From the NCBI RefSeq assembly GCF_964204645.1, contig NC_134025.1, forward strand, positions 7,755,001-7,819,000: a DNA stretch of 64,000 nt. The letters are read 5' to 3'. This DNA is from Tubulanus polymorphus (Eukaryota > Nemertea > Palaeonemertea > Tubulaniformes > Tubulanidae). Position numbers and translations under genes: made by a program. The number at the start of each line of letters is the position of its first letter. Position 1 is the stretch's first letter. The notes under the pieces were generated by a model that was not told where the DNA came from, did no database searches, and was given only the letters and a program-made list of their open reading frames with translations. This document shows, one piece after another, positions 63,801 to 64,000 of this stretch.

Positions 63801-64000
63801 TGACAATCATGTCGTAATCCTCTTGGTAAGAGTGGATTCTAATTTCCGCCAGTGTTTCGAAGCAAATGCCTTTGCTAGCAACACGCTCTTGAATATGTTT
63901 AACGCCTTCGGTACCGTAACCGCCCTGGGAAAATACCGCAGCAATGTATGACCATTTGAAATGTAATAAAAGCCGAATCATCGTCTCAACTTGGTACTTA
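57802..64000 (-). CDS. Metabotropic glutamate receptor-like class C GPCR (5' part beyond the window)
   Basis: Two minus-strand exons join in phase 0: one running from the window edge (64000) to 62518 and the last one, 58332-57802 (stop TAA). The frame is open through the edge (KYQVETMIRLLLHFKWSY), so the methionine at 63981 is not the start and the N-terminal lobe is missing. Visible parts: the rest of the Venus-flytrap ligand domain (GTEGVKHIQERV, VIDSVYAYANALH); the NCD3G cysteine-rich domain (ACSEHCSPGFYRLPKDVPCC, WECKRCRENE); and seven transmembrane helices. TM4 is split by the 4.2-kb intron. The diagnostic third loop and TM6 are present (RKVPENFNESRFISFSVYTT, LILWLVFIPTFF), then TM7 ending LPKLYAVMF. 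The tail after TM7 is short, about 45 residues. It is a plasma-membrane G-protein-coupled receptor for glutamate or a related small ligand. The mGluR class is clear, the subgroup is not. Confidence 0.92.
59055..59136. repeat. Two abutting palindromes, the first flanked by 7-bp direct repeats
   Basis: Palindrome 1 spans 59061-59094: two 17-bp arms with one mismatch and no spacer (centre ACTAGT). It is flanked by the direct repeat CTTGGAG (59055-59061 and 59094-59100). Palindrome 2 spans 59094-59136: perfect 20-bp arms around TGA (CTTGGAGTAATCATTTGAAA and its complement). The first looks like a tiny palindromic insertion with a target-site-like duplication beside a second hairpin. Confidence 0.93.
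59538..59690 (+). repeat. Dispersed ~350-bp repeat, copy 4 (3' part only)
   Basis: It shares GAAATAAGAGTTATGAAATGTA, TGCCAAAATCCACAAT, ATTGTAATCGTTATTTCGAAA, TGCCAATATT, ACACAGAACCCCTTA and CTAGGTATCAAAGTATCAAAG with the right-hand half of the copies at 6.3 and 21 kb. It sits in the receptor intron. Confidence 0.6.

Overview
This is nuclear DNA of an animal, most likely a marine invertebrate. It is AT-rich, with spliced genes made of many small exons, GT-AG introns, microsatellites and dispersed short repeats. The gene set (a death-domain TNF receptor, a metabotropic-glutamate-type receptor, a ZUP1 deubiquitinase, a FAM162 mitochondrial protein and a SAM-domain scaffold) is animal, but the sequence alone does not fix the phylum. 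All exon models were made by hand from open frames, splice sites and phase matching, without homology searches.

Layout. Positions 1-35,000 hold no gene I can name. They carry repeats: a tRNA-like SINE head, a LINE 3' tail, three copies of a ~350-bp dispersed repeat, a LINE reverse-transcriptase remnant, a 157-bp (AT)n tract, a cluster of degenerate repeats and a near-perfect 66-bp palindrome. They also carry a scatter of minus-strand candidate exons with good donors. Three of these, near 8.3, 25.7 and 30.5 kb, end in the same W-x-x-P-x-D motif, so an unrecognised minus-strand gene with repeated exons, or a tandem gene family, probably lies here. Two candidate exons near 34.9 and 30.5 kb join with matching phase.

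Positions 35,808-38,388 (+) encode a TNF-receptor-superfamily protein: signal-like segment, cysteine-rich repeats, stalk, transmembrane helix and C-terminal death domain. A 1.24-kb element with ~80-bp terminal inverted repeats (38,457-39,698) follows. Positions 40,409-44,912 (+) encode a 13-exon, 932-residue proline/serine-rich protein with a coiled coil and a C-terminal SAM domain. Positions 49,196-49,899 (-) encode a FAM162 (UPF0389) mitochondrial protein, divergent from ZUP1 at 51,206-54,126 (+), a K63-linkage deubiquitinase with five C2H2 fingers. From 57,802 to the window end (-) lies the C-terminal half of a class C GPCR of the metabotropic glutamate type, split by a 4.2-kb intron that contains two abutting palindromes and a fourth copy of the dispersed repeat.

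The five recognised genes do not form an operon or a pathway. The TNF receptor and FAM162 families are both linked to cell death in vertebrates and ZUP1 to genome stability, but nothing here shows co-regulation. The most interesting unexplained material is the unidentified exon set in the first 35 kb and the several foldback or palindromic sequences.
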